Below, piece by piece: positions 48,201 to 52,980 of a DNA stretch of 64,000 bases (position 1 is its first letter; each line of letters opens with the position of its first letter). Origin of the DNA: Glandiceps talaboti (taxonomy: Eukaryota; Hemichordata; Enteropneusta; Spengelidae); contig NC_135553.1 of the NCBI RefSeq assembly GCF_964340395.1, positions 25,969,449 to 26,033,448 on the forward strand, written 5' to 3'. The position numbers and the translations under genes were made by a program. The notes beneath the pieces were generated by a model that worked only from the letters and a program-made list of their open reading frames with translations, was not told the DNA's origin and ran no database searches.

Positions 48201-49022
48201 AAATAGTTGCCTGGGCCAGATTTACAGGAAACTCTGGTACCATTGAAACCATACAACTCAAAACGTTGCTTCCTTGTTCTGGAGTCATATCTAGTAGTAG
48301 TTCCAAACTCAGAGCATAAAGAATTTGATGAAAGTTGATGAGATTTAAATGACAGTACCAAATGTTAACTGACTAACTTTACTGGTAGAAGAGTATGGGT
48401 CAAAGTTCACATTAAAGTTACCTCAACTAATTACTACTTCTGAGGGTGCTTTACTAACACTGTCCTCAACAGAACACTATTTGTGTAGTACGTTTCAGCT
48501 AAATCACTCAGCCTTCTTTAGCTGTTATTGTGTAAGGTTCAATGATGTACACTTGTCGTATGACAGCTGGAAGACATTGTAATTTGTATACCTAATAGGG
48601 ACAAGGGGATGAAATTGCTGATAGTATACAGTGCCCTCTTGCTGTCATGACTGACATTGAAATGTATACAAAAACAGCTGAAGGCTGAGTGATTTATGCC
48701 CAGAGTTTGGAACGATATAACAAAAATCATAACCATGTTTTGTTTTATCCATTCACCTTCATATTACAGAATTGACAAGATATCCAATGATATGGAGGAA
48801 ATGAGAGAATTCATTGGTATTTCTGGTAAACAGGAACCAACACAGGGACGACCAGGCACTGCATATCAAAGACAAACTAGTCACACTCGTACAGCCACTA
48901 GTGGTAATGGTACTAGAGGAGATATGGACACTCAAGTACAACAACTCACTACAAAAGTTACACGGATGGAAAACAAAATGGATAGAATCCTTGAAATGAT
49001 GGAGAAATCTCTCTCTCTTTAA
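10466..49022 (+). CDS. TRPM-family cation channel, whole gene (23 coding exons, 1454 aa)
   Basis: Transient receptor potential melastatin channel, a tetrameric plasma-membrane cation channel. Coding exons: 10466-11107, 11384-11521, 11952-12132, 13100-13269, 15934-16126, 16606-16807, 17774-17921, 18616-18688, 18912-19024, 19563-19697, 20598-20678, 21656-21914, 24556-24655, 25793-26024, 26346-26663, 27273-27416, 28510-28764, 31769-31943, 34850-35000, 37801-37979, 38831-38920, 47510-47642, 48770-49022. All introns are GT-AG, phases agree throughout, and the sum is 4365 nt. Domains: disordered N terminus 1-214, TRPM homology region about 225-860, S1-S6 about 990-1236, pore motif YGE 1177-1179, TRP helix 1238-1259, coiled coils after 1371. 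Residues E1040, Q1043, N1065 and D1068 match the S2/S3 calcium site of TRPM2/4/5/8, while the filter is YGE as in TRPM1/3/6/7. No NUDT9-H or kinase domain follows. Subfamily is left open: TRPM2-like without the enzyme domain, another invertebrate TRPM, or the related soromelastatin (TRPS) group. Confidence 0.95.
11384..11521 (+). CDS. TRPM exon 2 (aa 215-260), start of the TRPM homology region
   Basis: Acceptor AAAAG|CAC, donor CCG|GTAAGT, phase 0 at both ends. It encodes FGEINFIGFGHSSKSAP, corresponding to the G-x-I-x-F-x-G stretch before the conserved YIRV segment. Confidence 0.9.
11522..11951. other. Intron 2, nothing recognised
   Basis: Unstructured AT-rich intron between exons 2 and 3. 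Confidence 0.7.
11952..12132 (+). CDS. TRPM exon 3 (aa 261-320), MHR1
   Basis: Begins YIRVDKNTKADILWDLL and includes PKVLISVTGGAQDF, the hallmark of the TRPM N-terminal homology region (SLOG/LSDAT-like fold, part of the MHR1/2 ligand pocket in family members). Ends inside the Gly codon of STG-G, donor GTAAGT. Confidence 0.95.
12160..12660. repeat. Dispersed repeat with (CCGT)n in intron 3
   Basis: Starts TTTTTAGTCCCCGCGGACGA, then a CCGT run (about 12216-12243), then two related sections each containing AATATGG-CGCCTAGCAACCATT or its variant and TGAATTTTCCATGTCCAAAG. It resembles the 5' part of the 5465 repeat in plan but not closely in sequence. Confidence 0.55.
12937..13031. repeat. 28-bp tandem repeat in intron 3
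   Basis: A little over three copies of a unit containing AACAAGAGTCACCAGGCAT, alternating CATACATTGCC and CATGCATTGCT variants. It ends about 70 bp before exon 4. Confidence 0.85.
13100..13269 (+). CDS. TRPM exon 4 (aa 321-377), MHR1
   Basis: Encodes GWIVTGGTGVGVMKKVG and VVALGIATWGII, matching the family pattern AWI-TGG-GV and IGIAPWG. Acceptor TTTGTAG|GA completes the Gly codon opened by exon 3. Donor GTAAGT, phase 0. Confidence 0.95.
13271..14289. other. Intron 4, 5' part, nothing firm
   Basis: AT-rich sequence with a short AATTTATAATTTATA run near 13530. No gene or clear element. Confidence 0.5.
14290..14440 (+). mobile_element. 3'-end fragment of the LINE family seen at 548-3060
   Basis: Shares ATAGTACTGTGTG, CTTGTGA-GCCTT and AAAATGGCAGTCACTGTCA with 2905-2958. 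It then shares the ACAGGACCTACAC-type tail with 3005-3020. The homologous tail runs straight into the 41-bp array. Confidence 0.65.
14413..15064. repeat. 41-bp minisatellite, about 16 copies (intron 4)
   Basis: Regular 41-bp unit containing CCTAAGTACGGGACCTACAC and CGCCATAACCATATCAGT. The main variation is ACAGG versus ACGGG and CGCC versus CACC. The unit resembles the 3' tail of the adjacent LINE fragment. Confidence 0.95.
15190..15905. repeat. Copy of the CTAGCAACC dispersed repeat (intron 4)
   Basis: Carries AACTTAAACTCCAAAACTA-type text, then CCTAGCAACCTTGGCCATGC and further CCTAGCAACAAGACCA and CATAGCAACA modules, as in 5465-7215. It ends about 30 bp before exon 5. Confidence 0.7.
15934..16126 (+). 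CDS. TRPM exon 5 (aa 378-441), MHR1/2
   Basis: Encodes KREGWWPAEYIEK, then LDSNHTHFILVDHGKV and GADIGLRANLEQ, corresponding to the family motif L-NHSHFILVDDGT-G--GAEV-LR--LE. Donor GTAAGT leaves one base of a Ser codon. Confidence 0.95.
16286..16431. repeat. Two-copy tandem duplication in intron 5
   Basis: Two adjacent copies share GCTCAG-CTTTGATGTGA, then CTTTTGTACAGGGAAAGTTC and TGGTACATAACCTGTA. The second copy lacks about 10 bp. Confidence 0.8.
16476..16575 (+). repeat. Two degenerate copies of the start of exon 6
   Basis: Two 50-bp units, each with CTACCAATTCTGGTAGTA then TTGT-GTGGTATAGGG-GGTTAT, match the exon 6 start (CCACCAATACCGGTAGTACT, then TTGTAGTGGTACAGGGTGG). They lie immediately upstream of the real acceptor. 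The copies carry changes that make them unlikely exons. Confidence 0.8.
16606..16807 (+). CDS. TRPM exon 6 (aa 442-508), MHR2
   Basis: Encodes KPPIPVVLVVVQGGYGTI and PVVIVEGSGKAADAIAEAL, matching the family motifs VPVV-LV-EGG--TI and PVVV-EGSGRA-D. Donor GTAGGC leaves two bases of a Ser codon that exon 7 completes. Degenerate copies of the start of this exon lie just upstream at 16476-16575. Confidence 0.95.
17090..17512. repeat. (CAGA)n microsatellite (intron 6)
   Basis: Long CAGA tract with interspersed TGGATAGACAGCCTGACAGA segments. It is open on both strands, so it yields spurious Thr-Asp-Arg-Gln or Ser-Val-Cys-Leu repeat frames. Confidence 0.95.
17774..17921 (+). CDS. TRPM exon 7 (aa 509-558), linker of MHR2/3
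   Basis: Acceptor ATACAG|T completes the Ser codon. It encodes SDTGLVRDTLKNMDI and a segment with FEECVGWFQEMMMP before the conserved ITVF start of exon 8. Donor ATG|GTAATC, phase 0. Conservation here is weak, as is usual for this TRPM segment. Confidence 0.85.
18616..18688 (+). CDS. TRPM exon 8 (aa 559-582), MHR3
   Basis: Short 73-nt exon encoding ITVFRMQEDNFKDIDRAIL, corresponding to the family ELITVF--------DID-AIL motif. Acceptor TTTCCAG|ATA, donor CAAG|GTAAAG. Confidence 0.92.
18912..19024 (+). CDS. TRPM exon 9 (aa 583-620), MHR3
   Basis: Encodes QLNLALRWNRCDIARDEI followed by KWQ, the conserved L-LA--W-R-DIA----F---W block of TRPM ankyrin-like helices. Donor CAG|GTACAA, phase 0. Confidence 0.95.
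19563..19697 (+). CDS. TRPM exon 10 (aa 621-665), MHR3
   Basis: Encodes LEENMMTALRANRSDFVELF and LDKFLTVERLNNLYYS, matching LE--M-DAL--DR--FV-LL and FLT--RL--LY. Acceptor TTTTGTAG|GGT, donor TCG|GTAAGC, phase 0. Confidence 0.95.
20150..20500. mobile_element. Foldback MITE, copy 1 (intron 10)
   Basis: A near-complete inverted repeat. It begins AAGTGGCCATATGGATGAGG and ends with the imperfect complement TCCATATTGCCACTT. Arms share TTTTGGATTTTTAATTTAC, CTTCCTA-TTGAAAA and AAGTCTGTGTT. The centre is near GTACGTAC at about 20323. It is the same family as 25235-25568. Confidence 0.8.
20598..20678 (+). CDS. TRPM exon 11 (aa 666-692)
   Basis: Encodes 27 residues ending DILISRLENFSL, in the variable linker after the LYYS segment. 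Acceptor TCAATAG|GTC, donor TTG|GTAAGT, phase 0. A 46-bp tandem array begins about 15 bp after the donor. Confidence 0.85.
20693..21471. repeat. 46-bp minisatellite, about 17 copies (intron 11)
   Basis: Unit contains ATGTTTACATTATACATTCT, GTTCTGTGATCC and ACTTACCAAAAGAT. Most variation is CCAC versus CCTC. It starts about 15 bp after the exon 11 donor. Confidence 0.95.
21656..21914 (+). CDS. TRPM exon 12 (aa 693-778), MHR4
   Basis: Encodes HLLQRVGRVIQELTF and then DQHLFLWAVLLNRREMAKVF, the conserved D--L-IWAVL-NR--MA--FW block. Donor GTATGT leaves the first base of the Gly codon completed by exon 13. Confidence 0.95.
22201..23802. repeat. 55-bp minisatellite, about 29 copies (intron 12)
   Basis: Unit contains TATTATTACATATGTACCAG, AGATTACTTGCACTGGTG and GTATATACTAGTGG. 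Variant units (a shortened CATACCAGAG and a lengthened AGAGAATATATACTTG) recur about 545 bp apart, at about 22596 and 23141, showing a block duplication. Confidence 0.95.
24268..24514. repeat. 41-bp tandem repeat, six copies (intron 12)
   Basis: Unit contains AAATACTTTTTGATACATAA and TTAGTGTAACAGTTACCC. Copies are nearly identical (TTTTTG versus TTTTCG), implying recent expansion. It ends about 40 bp before exon 13. Confidence 0.95.
24556..24655 (+). CDS. TRPM exon 13 (aa 779-811), MHR4
   Basis: Encodes GAALIAGRILKALSLHAEIE, matching the G-AL-A-ILK-MA motif after the WAVL-NR segment. Acceptor TCATAG|GTG, donor GTAAGT, two bases of an Asp codon carried forward. Confidence 0.93.
25235..25568. 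mobile_element. Foldback MITE, copy 2 (intron 13)
   Basis: Begins AAAGTGGCCATATAGATGAG and ends CATATAGCCACTTT. Arms carry CTTCCTACTTGAAAA and its complement, with the centre at GTACGTAC near 25395. It is clearly related to 20150-20500. Confidence 0.8.
25600..25745. repeat. Inverted copy of the 7895 repeat (intron 13)
   Basis: Shares CACTACTTGTCTAGTGAC and the flanking AAAATA and AATATTGGGG ends with the reverse complement of 7895-8010. It ends about 45 bp before exon 14. Confidence 0.55.
25793..26024 (+). CDS. TRPM exon 14 (aa 812-889), MHR4 to pre-S1
   Basis: Encodes DEFEDLAIGVMENCYE, then PEWGGTTCFSIAY and KLQRVWKGNV, corresponding to FE-LA--V---CY, L--WG-TTCL-LA and Q-LL---W-G. Acceptor TCCCCAG|T, donor AAG|GTTAGT. 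Confidence 0.95.
26346..26663 (+). CDS. TRPM exon 15 (aa 890-995), pre-S1 linker and start of S1
   Basis: Encodes a hydrophobic IFPFIIPSMTFL segment, an acidic Glu/Lys-rich cytosolic linker, and YYKAPVSKFYFST leading into S1 (family: FY-API-KF---T). Donor ACA|GTAAGT, phase 0. Confidence 0.95.
26705..26827. repeat. Second block of the 7895 repeat family (intron 15)
   Basis: Shares TTTTTGACTCATATTTC, AACACAGCAGAATCAGTGA and GCTCATGCATGGTAT with 8090-8190. Confidence 0.55.
27145..27238. repeat. (GTAT)n-(TTAT)n microsatellite (intron 15)
   Basis: Compound tetranucleotide repeat ending about 35 bp before exon 16. Confidence 0.95.
27273..27416 (+). CDS. TRPM exon 16 (aa 996-1043), S1 and S2
   Basis: S1 is ILYIALLFLFSWFIL and S2 is EWIVIAWVATLMVEEIRQ. 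E1040 and Q1043 in EEIRQ align with the S2 calcium-coordinating pair of TRPM2/4/5/8. Donor CAG|GTAAAT, phase 0. Confidence 0.95.
27480..27610. repeat. Dispersed repeat, inverted relative at 31215-31395 (intron 16)
   Basis: Bases 27556-27600 (AGACTCTATGGTAATTG, then GGGAACCTGGGTAAAATGA) match the reverse complement of 31290-31340. GTTTTTGCTAAGG also occurs in both blocks. Confidence 0.55.
27700..28070 (+). mobile_element. tRNA-type SINE, copy 1 (intron 16)
   Basis: About 360 bp, collinear with the SINE at 37395-37750. Shared blocks include GTGCTCAAGCCGACTCAG versus its homologue, AATCCTGTGTACTTA, AGGTCCATGCCAGG-ATAAT and GGAAAGCA. Its box B is degenerate. The tail ends in ATG repeats. Confidence 0.65.
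28510..28764 (+). CDS. TRPM exon 17 (aa 1044-1128), S3 and S4
   Basis: S3 is in the segment DAWNIFDFLMFVFFIISVIL. N1065 and D1068 (WNIFD) align with the S3 calcium-site residues of TRPM2/4/5/8. S4 has few basic residues (YFRLLHMG), as expected for a weakly voltage-sensitive TRPM, and ends DIGPKIIMIFKM before S5. Confidence 0.95.
28880..31206. repeat. 26-bp minisatellite, about 90 copies (intron 17)
   Basis: Unit contains CACCAAAGGTATTGTATTG followed by TTGAGTG. Three units make 78 nt. The minus strand has no stop in any frame of the unit, so long artificial frames (up to 422 codons) exist there. A 390-bp block (15 units) is duplicated: identical variant units occur at 30231 and 30621. A second local duplication is visible at about 30890 and 31040. 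Confidence 0.97.
31215..31395. repeat. Inverted relative of the 27480 repeat (intron 17)
   Basis: Contains CATTTTACCTGGGTTCC and GCCATAGAGTCTATGG, matching 27556-27600 on the other strand. Confidence 0.55.
31769..31943 (+). CDS. TRPM exon 18 (aa 1129-1186), S5 and pore helix
   Basis: S5 LKDLMYFLVILVIFILSFGI is followed by the family motif A-EAIL-P. The pore helix and filter read YKPYWQLYGELFLEEIE. YGE is the TRPM1/3/6/7-type filter rather than the FGQ of mammalian TRPM2/4/8. Donor GTACTT. Confidence 0.95.
32407..34744. repeat. 32-bp minisatellite, about 73 copies (intron 18)
   Basis: Unit contains CTAGAGCCTTCTATCTGTAT and AGCATCTATTGA. Variants are mostly CTATCTATAT versus CTATCTGTAT and TTCACT, TTGACT, TTTACT or TTTGCT. 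It fills nearly all of intron 18 except its ends. Confidence 0.97.
34850..35000 (+). CDS. TRPM exon 19 (aa 1187-1236), outer pore and S6
   Basis: The outer pore loop has Cys1193 and Cys1203, spaced as the conserved pore-loop pair. S6 reads LISNILLINLLIAMF, near-identical to the family NILL-NLLIAMF. Donor AG|GTAAGT splits a Ser codon. Confidence 0.96.
35010..37174. repeat. About 24-bp C-rich minisatellite, about 90 copies (intron 19)
   Basis: Unit contains CCCCAGTGTCTAGAATC then ACAAAC or TCAAAC. It starts directly after the exon 19 donor. It includes a C run near 35083. The minus strand carries G runs of 4-5 about every 24 nt. Longer blocks with identical variant orders recur, for example around 35330 and 35530. 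Confidence 0.97.
37395..37750 (+). mobile_element. tRNA-type SINE, copy 2 (intron 19)
   Basis: The best-preserved copy. It has a box-B-like AGGTTCAAGCCTTG at about 37457, then a conserved body including GTGCCCCAGTTAACTCAG, TAATCCTATGTACTTACAGA, ATGGCCATTGTGCC, GTCCATGCCAGG and GGTAATAATTATAAAGTAC. It ends with GGAAAGCACTATTTAAAAA. It is the reference for reading the split copy around the 56-bp array. Confidence 0.75.
37801..37979 (+). CDS. TRPM exon 20 (aa 1237-1296), TRP helix
   Basis: Encodes FTFQKVQEKSETIWRYYRYE then DRPALAPPLIIINHLY, matching the TRP helix and the RP--PPP-I-L-H segment. Acceptor TTCTGTCAG|T. The alternative AG at 37811-37812 would break the phase. Confidence 0.95.
38091..38530. 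repeat. 23-bp minisatellite, about 19 copies (intron 20)
   Basis: Unit contains GTAGAGGTCCTAACTCAGAG, alternating with GTCCAAACTCAGATCAT variants. Confidence 0.95.
38831..38920 (+). CDS. TRPM exon 21 (aa 1297-1326)
   Basis: A 90-nt exon with a charged Lys/Glu-rich segment (REKKKEDIMNAH), in the region where TRPM proteins carry linker helices after the TRP domain. Acceptor TTTCACAG|AG, donor TTGA|GTAAGT. Placement rests on phase continuity with exons 20 and 22. Confidence 0.8.
39075..39274 (+). mobile_element. 5' part of a SINE interrupted by the 56-bp array (intron 21)
   Basis: Collinear with 37470-37650: TGTACCCCAGTCAACCCAGC, GGTAGGATAGAGGTTGC, TAATCCTATGCATTACA, GGCTGCAATGGATTG and AGAGTTGAGG. 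It runs without a break into the first array unit, at the place where copy 2 reads GTGAATGGCCATTGTGCC. Confidence 0.75.
39275..47319. repeat. 56-bp satellite array, about 143 copies, 8 kb (intron 21)
   Basis: Unit contains TAAGGCCATTGTGCCAATAT, ATGTCTGTGTTATAGCTAGG and GGTAATAATTGTAATA. Common variants are GTT/GCT, AGCTAGG/AGCCAGG/GCTAGG, and a 57-bp form with GGGCCATT clustered near 43750-46800. The unit equals an internal segment of the SINE at 37395-37750, and the flanks are the two remaining parts of one SINE. Minus-strand frames with MAQWPYITIITPSYNTD are by-products where 57-bp units cluster. Confidence 0.97.
47320..47372 (+). mobile_element. 3' end of the array-split SINE (intron 21)
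   Basis: After the last unit the sequence continues AAAGTGCTTTTTAATACAGT then GGAAAGCACTTTATAAAAA, collinear with the 3' end of SINE copy 2 (AAAGTACTCTGAACACAATA, GGAAAGCACTATTTAAAAA). Confidence 0.75.
47510..47642 (+). CDS. TRPM exon 22 (aa 1327-1370), C-terminal helix
   Basis: Encodes LEDYLNGFEKKHMENYFIKM, resembling the L--FE---VE-YF--K segment of TRPM C termini. Acceptor TTTTTTGTAG|AG after an 8.6-kb intron. Donor AG|GTAGGA. Confidence 0.9.
47643..48298. other. Intron 22, 5' part
   Basis: Low-complexity GAATGAATG and GACGGACGG patches near 47745-47870. Otherwise nothing is recognised. Confidence 0.5.
48299..48711. mobile_element. Possible MITE with imperfect inverted ends (intron 22)
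   Basis: The left end GTTCCAAACTCAGAGCATAA corresponds to the complement of the right end, read from 48711, GTTCCAAACTCTGGGCATAA. An inner pair (AATCACTCAGCCTTC near 48496 and GAAGGCTGAGTGATT near 48680) is also inverted. No clear target duplication is visible. Confidence 0.4.
48770..49022 (+). CDS. TRPM exon 23 (aa 1371-1454), coiled coil and stop
   Basis: Encodes RIDKISNDMEEMREFIG, a polar spacer, then heptad-like QVQQLTTKVTRMENKMDRIL and a TAA stop at 49020-49022. The coiled coil would tetramerise the channel. No enzyme domain follows, and nothing resembling a Nudix or alpha-kinase exon is seen downstream. Confidence 0.92.
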
Positions 49023-49207
49023 AGTAACACTTACAGAGGCCTTTAGTACAGTGTCATATCACATTTACGATTACACAGATTTTGTTCATGACTCTTGAAA
49101 ATCTGAAGCCAGTGGAAATCAAGCTATCACCAAACTAAGACAGACACAAACTAAAACCATAATTGTTTCAGTACATTGGTCTAATTACACTTACTATAGG
49201 TCAGTTA

Positions 49208-49460
49208 GACTGTCGACAGTCGCTCGCGCCTTTCTTTCCTACGTTTTATCTAAACTCCGATCCGGCGCAACACTAGTATAATCGCAAACTGATATCGAGG
49301 GCCGAAGGCCCGAGTGGTCGAGGGCCAGGCTCGGGCCTTCGGCCCTCGATCACTCAAGCCTTCGGCCCTCGATATCAGTTTGCGATTAGACTAATGTTGC
49401 GCCGGATCGGAGTTTAGATAAAACGTAGGGGAAAAAAGGCGCGAGCGACTGTCAACAGTC
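49208..49460. mobile_element. 253-bp palindromic MITE flanked by TA
   Basis: Arms of roughly 110-120 bp are almost perfect complements. They begin GACTGTCGACAGTCGCTCGC and GACTGTTGACAGTCGCTCGC, then CGTTTTATCTAAACTCCGAT and TCGCAAACTGATATCGAGGG. The centre is GC-rich with GGGCCGAAGGCCC motifs. TA dinucleotides lie directly outside both ends (49206-49207, 49461-49462), as for TA-targeting DNA transposons (Tc1/mariner-like). No coding capacity. Confidence 0.85.
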
Positions 49461-49607
49461 TATAGGGCAGTGTCTGTGATATCATGTTTTCCTTGCTTGT
49501 ACAAATACACAGATCCTAACGTCAAATATATCACAATTAATGTCCAAATGATTAATACAGTACTTACATTGGTATATCTAGTATATATCACTACATGTTG
49601 ACATTCA

Positions 49608-50245
49608 AAATGCCATTCAATCACCTTATCAATGTACTACTCAAAATGCCATTCAATCAAGTTACCAATTTACAACTCAATATGCCAATCACCTAAACAA
49701 GTCAACACTTGGAAATCCATTCAATCACTTAATATGCCATTCAATCACCATACCAAGTCAACATTTGATATGCCATTCAAACATCTAACCAAGTCAGCAC
49801 TTGATATGCCATTCAATCACTATACCAAGTCAACAGTTGATAAGCCATTCAATCACCATACCAAGTCAACATTTGGTATGCCATTCACACACCTAACCAA
49901 GTCAACACTTGATGAGCCATTCAATCACCATACCGAGTTAAAACTTGAAATGCCATTCAATCACCATACCAAGTCAATATGCTATTCAACCGCCATACCA
50001 AGTCAACACTTGATATGCCATTCAATCACCATACCAAGTCAATATGCCATTCAATCACCATACCAAGTCAACACTTGATATGCCATTCAATCACCATACC
50101 AAGTCAATATGCCATTCAATCACCATACCAAGTCAATATGCCATTCACTCTACCAAGTCAATATGCCATTCAATCACCATACCAAGTCAATATGCCATTC
50201 AATCACCATACCAAGTCAACACTTGATATGCCATTCAATCACCAC
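49608..50245. repeat. Minisatellite of about 36 bp with shorter variants, in the 3' UTR region
   Basis: Unit contains ATGCCATTCAATCACCATAC and CAAGTCAACACTTGAT. A shorter form lacks CACTTG. It reads as MPFNHHTKSTLD repeats in one frame, but the unit changes length and no conserved protein is implied. Confidence 0.9.
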
Positions 50246-50990
50246 ATCACAACTCATTTGCCATTTAATTTAGGAACTCATTTTAGTTTTGAGTCATACT
50301 TTAATTGCTTGCCTATACTACACTTCATAAAATAATTCTGTACAAGGTTAATTCCAACTCGTATATATTGTAAGTGTTATGTATTTAACAGTTAAAGTGA
50401 ATACAAAGATTAATTAAATCTTATTGTTATGTTATGCATATGACTTTATAAGTGTTTTTAACATAAAGTTGTGTTTATATTGTTTGGTTTCAGTTTCTTT
50501 GACTGACTTCCACACAAGTTTTATCATACCAGTACTACTGTCAGTCCTTGACAATTAATTCAAACTAGACTAAATGAGACAGTACCATATTTTATTAAAT
50601 GTCATTTTAATATTTGCCTTGTTTTACTCGCATTTCTTCACATATTAGTTTAGGTATTTTGATGTGGATATGTTTATTTTCTGGTAAATTTCTTGTGAAT
50701 TTATAAAACTTAATTGTATGCAAATGTTTTTTTACAAGGGAATGTATTTATTTCATTTCATGTGTCAAATAGTGTATTTTTTATGTATTTTCAGTAGATT
50801 TTTACAGACTTTGAATTCAGACACTGGTATATCATCATACTTGTATTTTATACTGATTATTAATCACAATTGTGTATATGTAAATACATCAACATTTAAT
50901 ATGGCTTGTCAAATATTTCAAGATATGGTCATAGCCTGTAAATTTCTCTTAGCAAAGAAAATAATAAATACTATGTAGTCACTTTGATAT

Positions 50991-52980
50991 CAGGCAACGT
51001 ATATTTATCATTTTTGTGTATATTGTAACATTTAATACTTTTTGTACAAATTGTATAAATCTTTGTCGTCAGATGTCACCAAATCAGTTTGAATCATTAC
51101 TATATGTGACAAATTGAGTGGAGGCGACAGTTATCATAGAAACAGATCAACAGCATAAGACAGAGTCTCGAGTAATCTATTGTAACAGTATATATAGTAT
51201 GTAGACATTCATGATAATAGACAATAGATAGATTTACAAAGTATATAGTAATAATCTTTACAGCCAGGATATGTGTTTTGTGGACCGAGGTTATATGACG
51301 GAAGGGCCCTGGCTATAGAAGGACCCAATTTTAAACCATACTACCAAGGTCCACAAAACCCATATCCATAAAGATTTTATCGTATAGCCTTATCGTGGCA
51401 TAGAAACATCATAAGACCTAAACAAATTGTTTGGTTCTGGTTACCCCACCCCAGATAGTTTTTCACTGCCGACCCCAAACTTTTTTTGCGCAGTCAAGCA
51501 AAAATAAATAAAATCGCAAAAATAGTGGATGTGGAAATTGACATCAACTTAAAAAGACAATATAAAACTGTTCTTCCAATCTGTAATGGCTGTACATCTG
51601 ATGGGAAGAAATCAATAACATAAAGACCATATGGAAAACAACACAAAACATAACTACCTGAACTCGACACTTGCATATAAAAAAATCTCCCTACCCTACC
51701 TATTCTAAAATTGAGTGTGATTGGAACCACACAATTGTTTTTTGAGGCTTAATCATATAACTTGGCAGTGAAATATTATTTCATTCGTGAAAACATAACA
51801 ATAGTGAAGAAATTAACATAACCAAATCATATGAGAGAACGGATATCGATTAGCATGCCATTTGCTATATTTGGGCAAAATGTTTCAGGATGTGATATGG
51901 AAAATTATTGCCCATTAAATTGCATTGAAATCGATACTGGGTATATGTGAATACTGTACATGTATAGCAGTATGGTATTGTATTCTGGTATGGTTGTGTA
52001 TTTAAACAATCATAGTTAAGCTGTGTAAACACAACCATTCAACAGATCTTGTGTCATAGAAGAGAAACCATATGTTAGTCATTTTGTAAATGATAAAACT
52101 ACAACAATGCCATAATAGTGAAAGGTGAAGACATAAAGACTGAGATATGTCTATGCAACATTTATATTTTTGTACAATCTTTATAATCTTTGTAACAGTT
52201 TTGATAATTCTATGATCTGACTTCCAGGAAATATGTTTAATAGTTTCATATTTGTATATTTGTAGTGTTGTACAGTTTCAAGTGGTTACATTGACTTCAA
52301 GATTTCATTTAGTCTTAGAACTTTGTACACAGTAATTATACAAAGAAGTGTTTATATCCTTTAAGGACTCTAAGATGTTTCCCCACGTCATATGTTATTA
52401 CAACTCCTACAATATCATTCTGGATATAAATGATCCCAGTTGTGCCACCAATTTAATGCACTAGTTGCAAGTGATTTTGTCAGTTTTACAACTTAAGAAA
52501 GATAGAGAACTATTAATGAAATGTCACTGGGTAGTTCTTCACACAGCTGTCTTTACAAATATCACACATGACGTAATTTACATATTGCAATCAACGAAGA
52601 GAAGATTCACACATAAAGTGAAGTAAAAGTACATTGTATGTTGATCTCTATTGTAATAAAATTCTACAATATCAATTATTTCACAGTGTCATGTTTAGCT
52701 CTGTTCTGTCATGTTGTATGTTATGGCACTTGTCTATTATTATACCTAGATCAATCAATCAATCAATCTTTACATACAACAATAACAACAACATCCGTTC
52801 ATTCGTCATAAAATGGCCACTGATGTATGTGATGATGGAAAGCTAAAAGAAGAGCTGAGAGGGCAATAGCAAGTACTCCTGTACCAATATTGTACATTCT
52901 TCTTTATTTCACTTACCTAAAAAGGGAATTATTTGCTAAGAGCCTTTGTTTCATATACTTGAAACAGTACGTTTAAAATG
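50991..52980. other. Intergenic, one dispersed repeat
   Basis: Bases 51430-51700 (TGTTTGGTTCTGG, AGTTTTTCACTGCCGACCCC, AATAGTGGATGTGGA, AACTGTTCTTCCAATCTGTA) match 61890-62110 in the same orientation. The rest is unrecognised. Confidence 0.5.

Larger units (their letters stand above)
49023..50990 (+). other. Probable 3' UTR of the TRPM gene
   Basis: AT-rich sequence after the stop. An AATAAA at about 50963-50968, followed by GT-rich sequence, is a candidate polyadenylation signal, though transcription could end earlier or later. The segment includes the palindromic MITE and a minisatellite. Confidence 0.4.

Noticed and set aside
49632-50335. Frames with MPFNHHTKSTLD repeats after the TRPM stop
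   Set aside because: Minisatellite in the 3' UTR region. Unit length changes, and the frame is not linked to the channel exons by a splice site.
47643-52980. Search for a NUDT9-H or alpha-kinase exon after exon 22
   Set aside because: No open frame with Nudix-box or kinase motifs is seen. Exon 23 ends in a stop and the following sequence is repeats.
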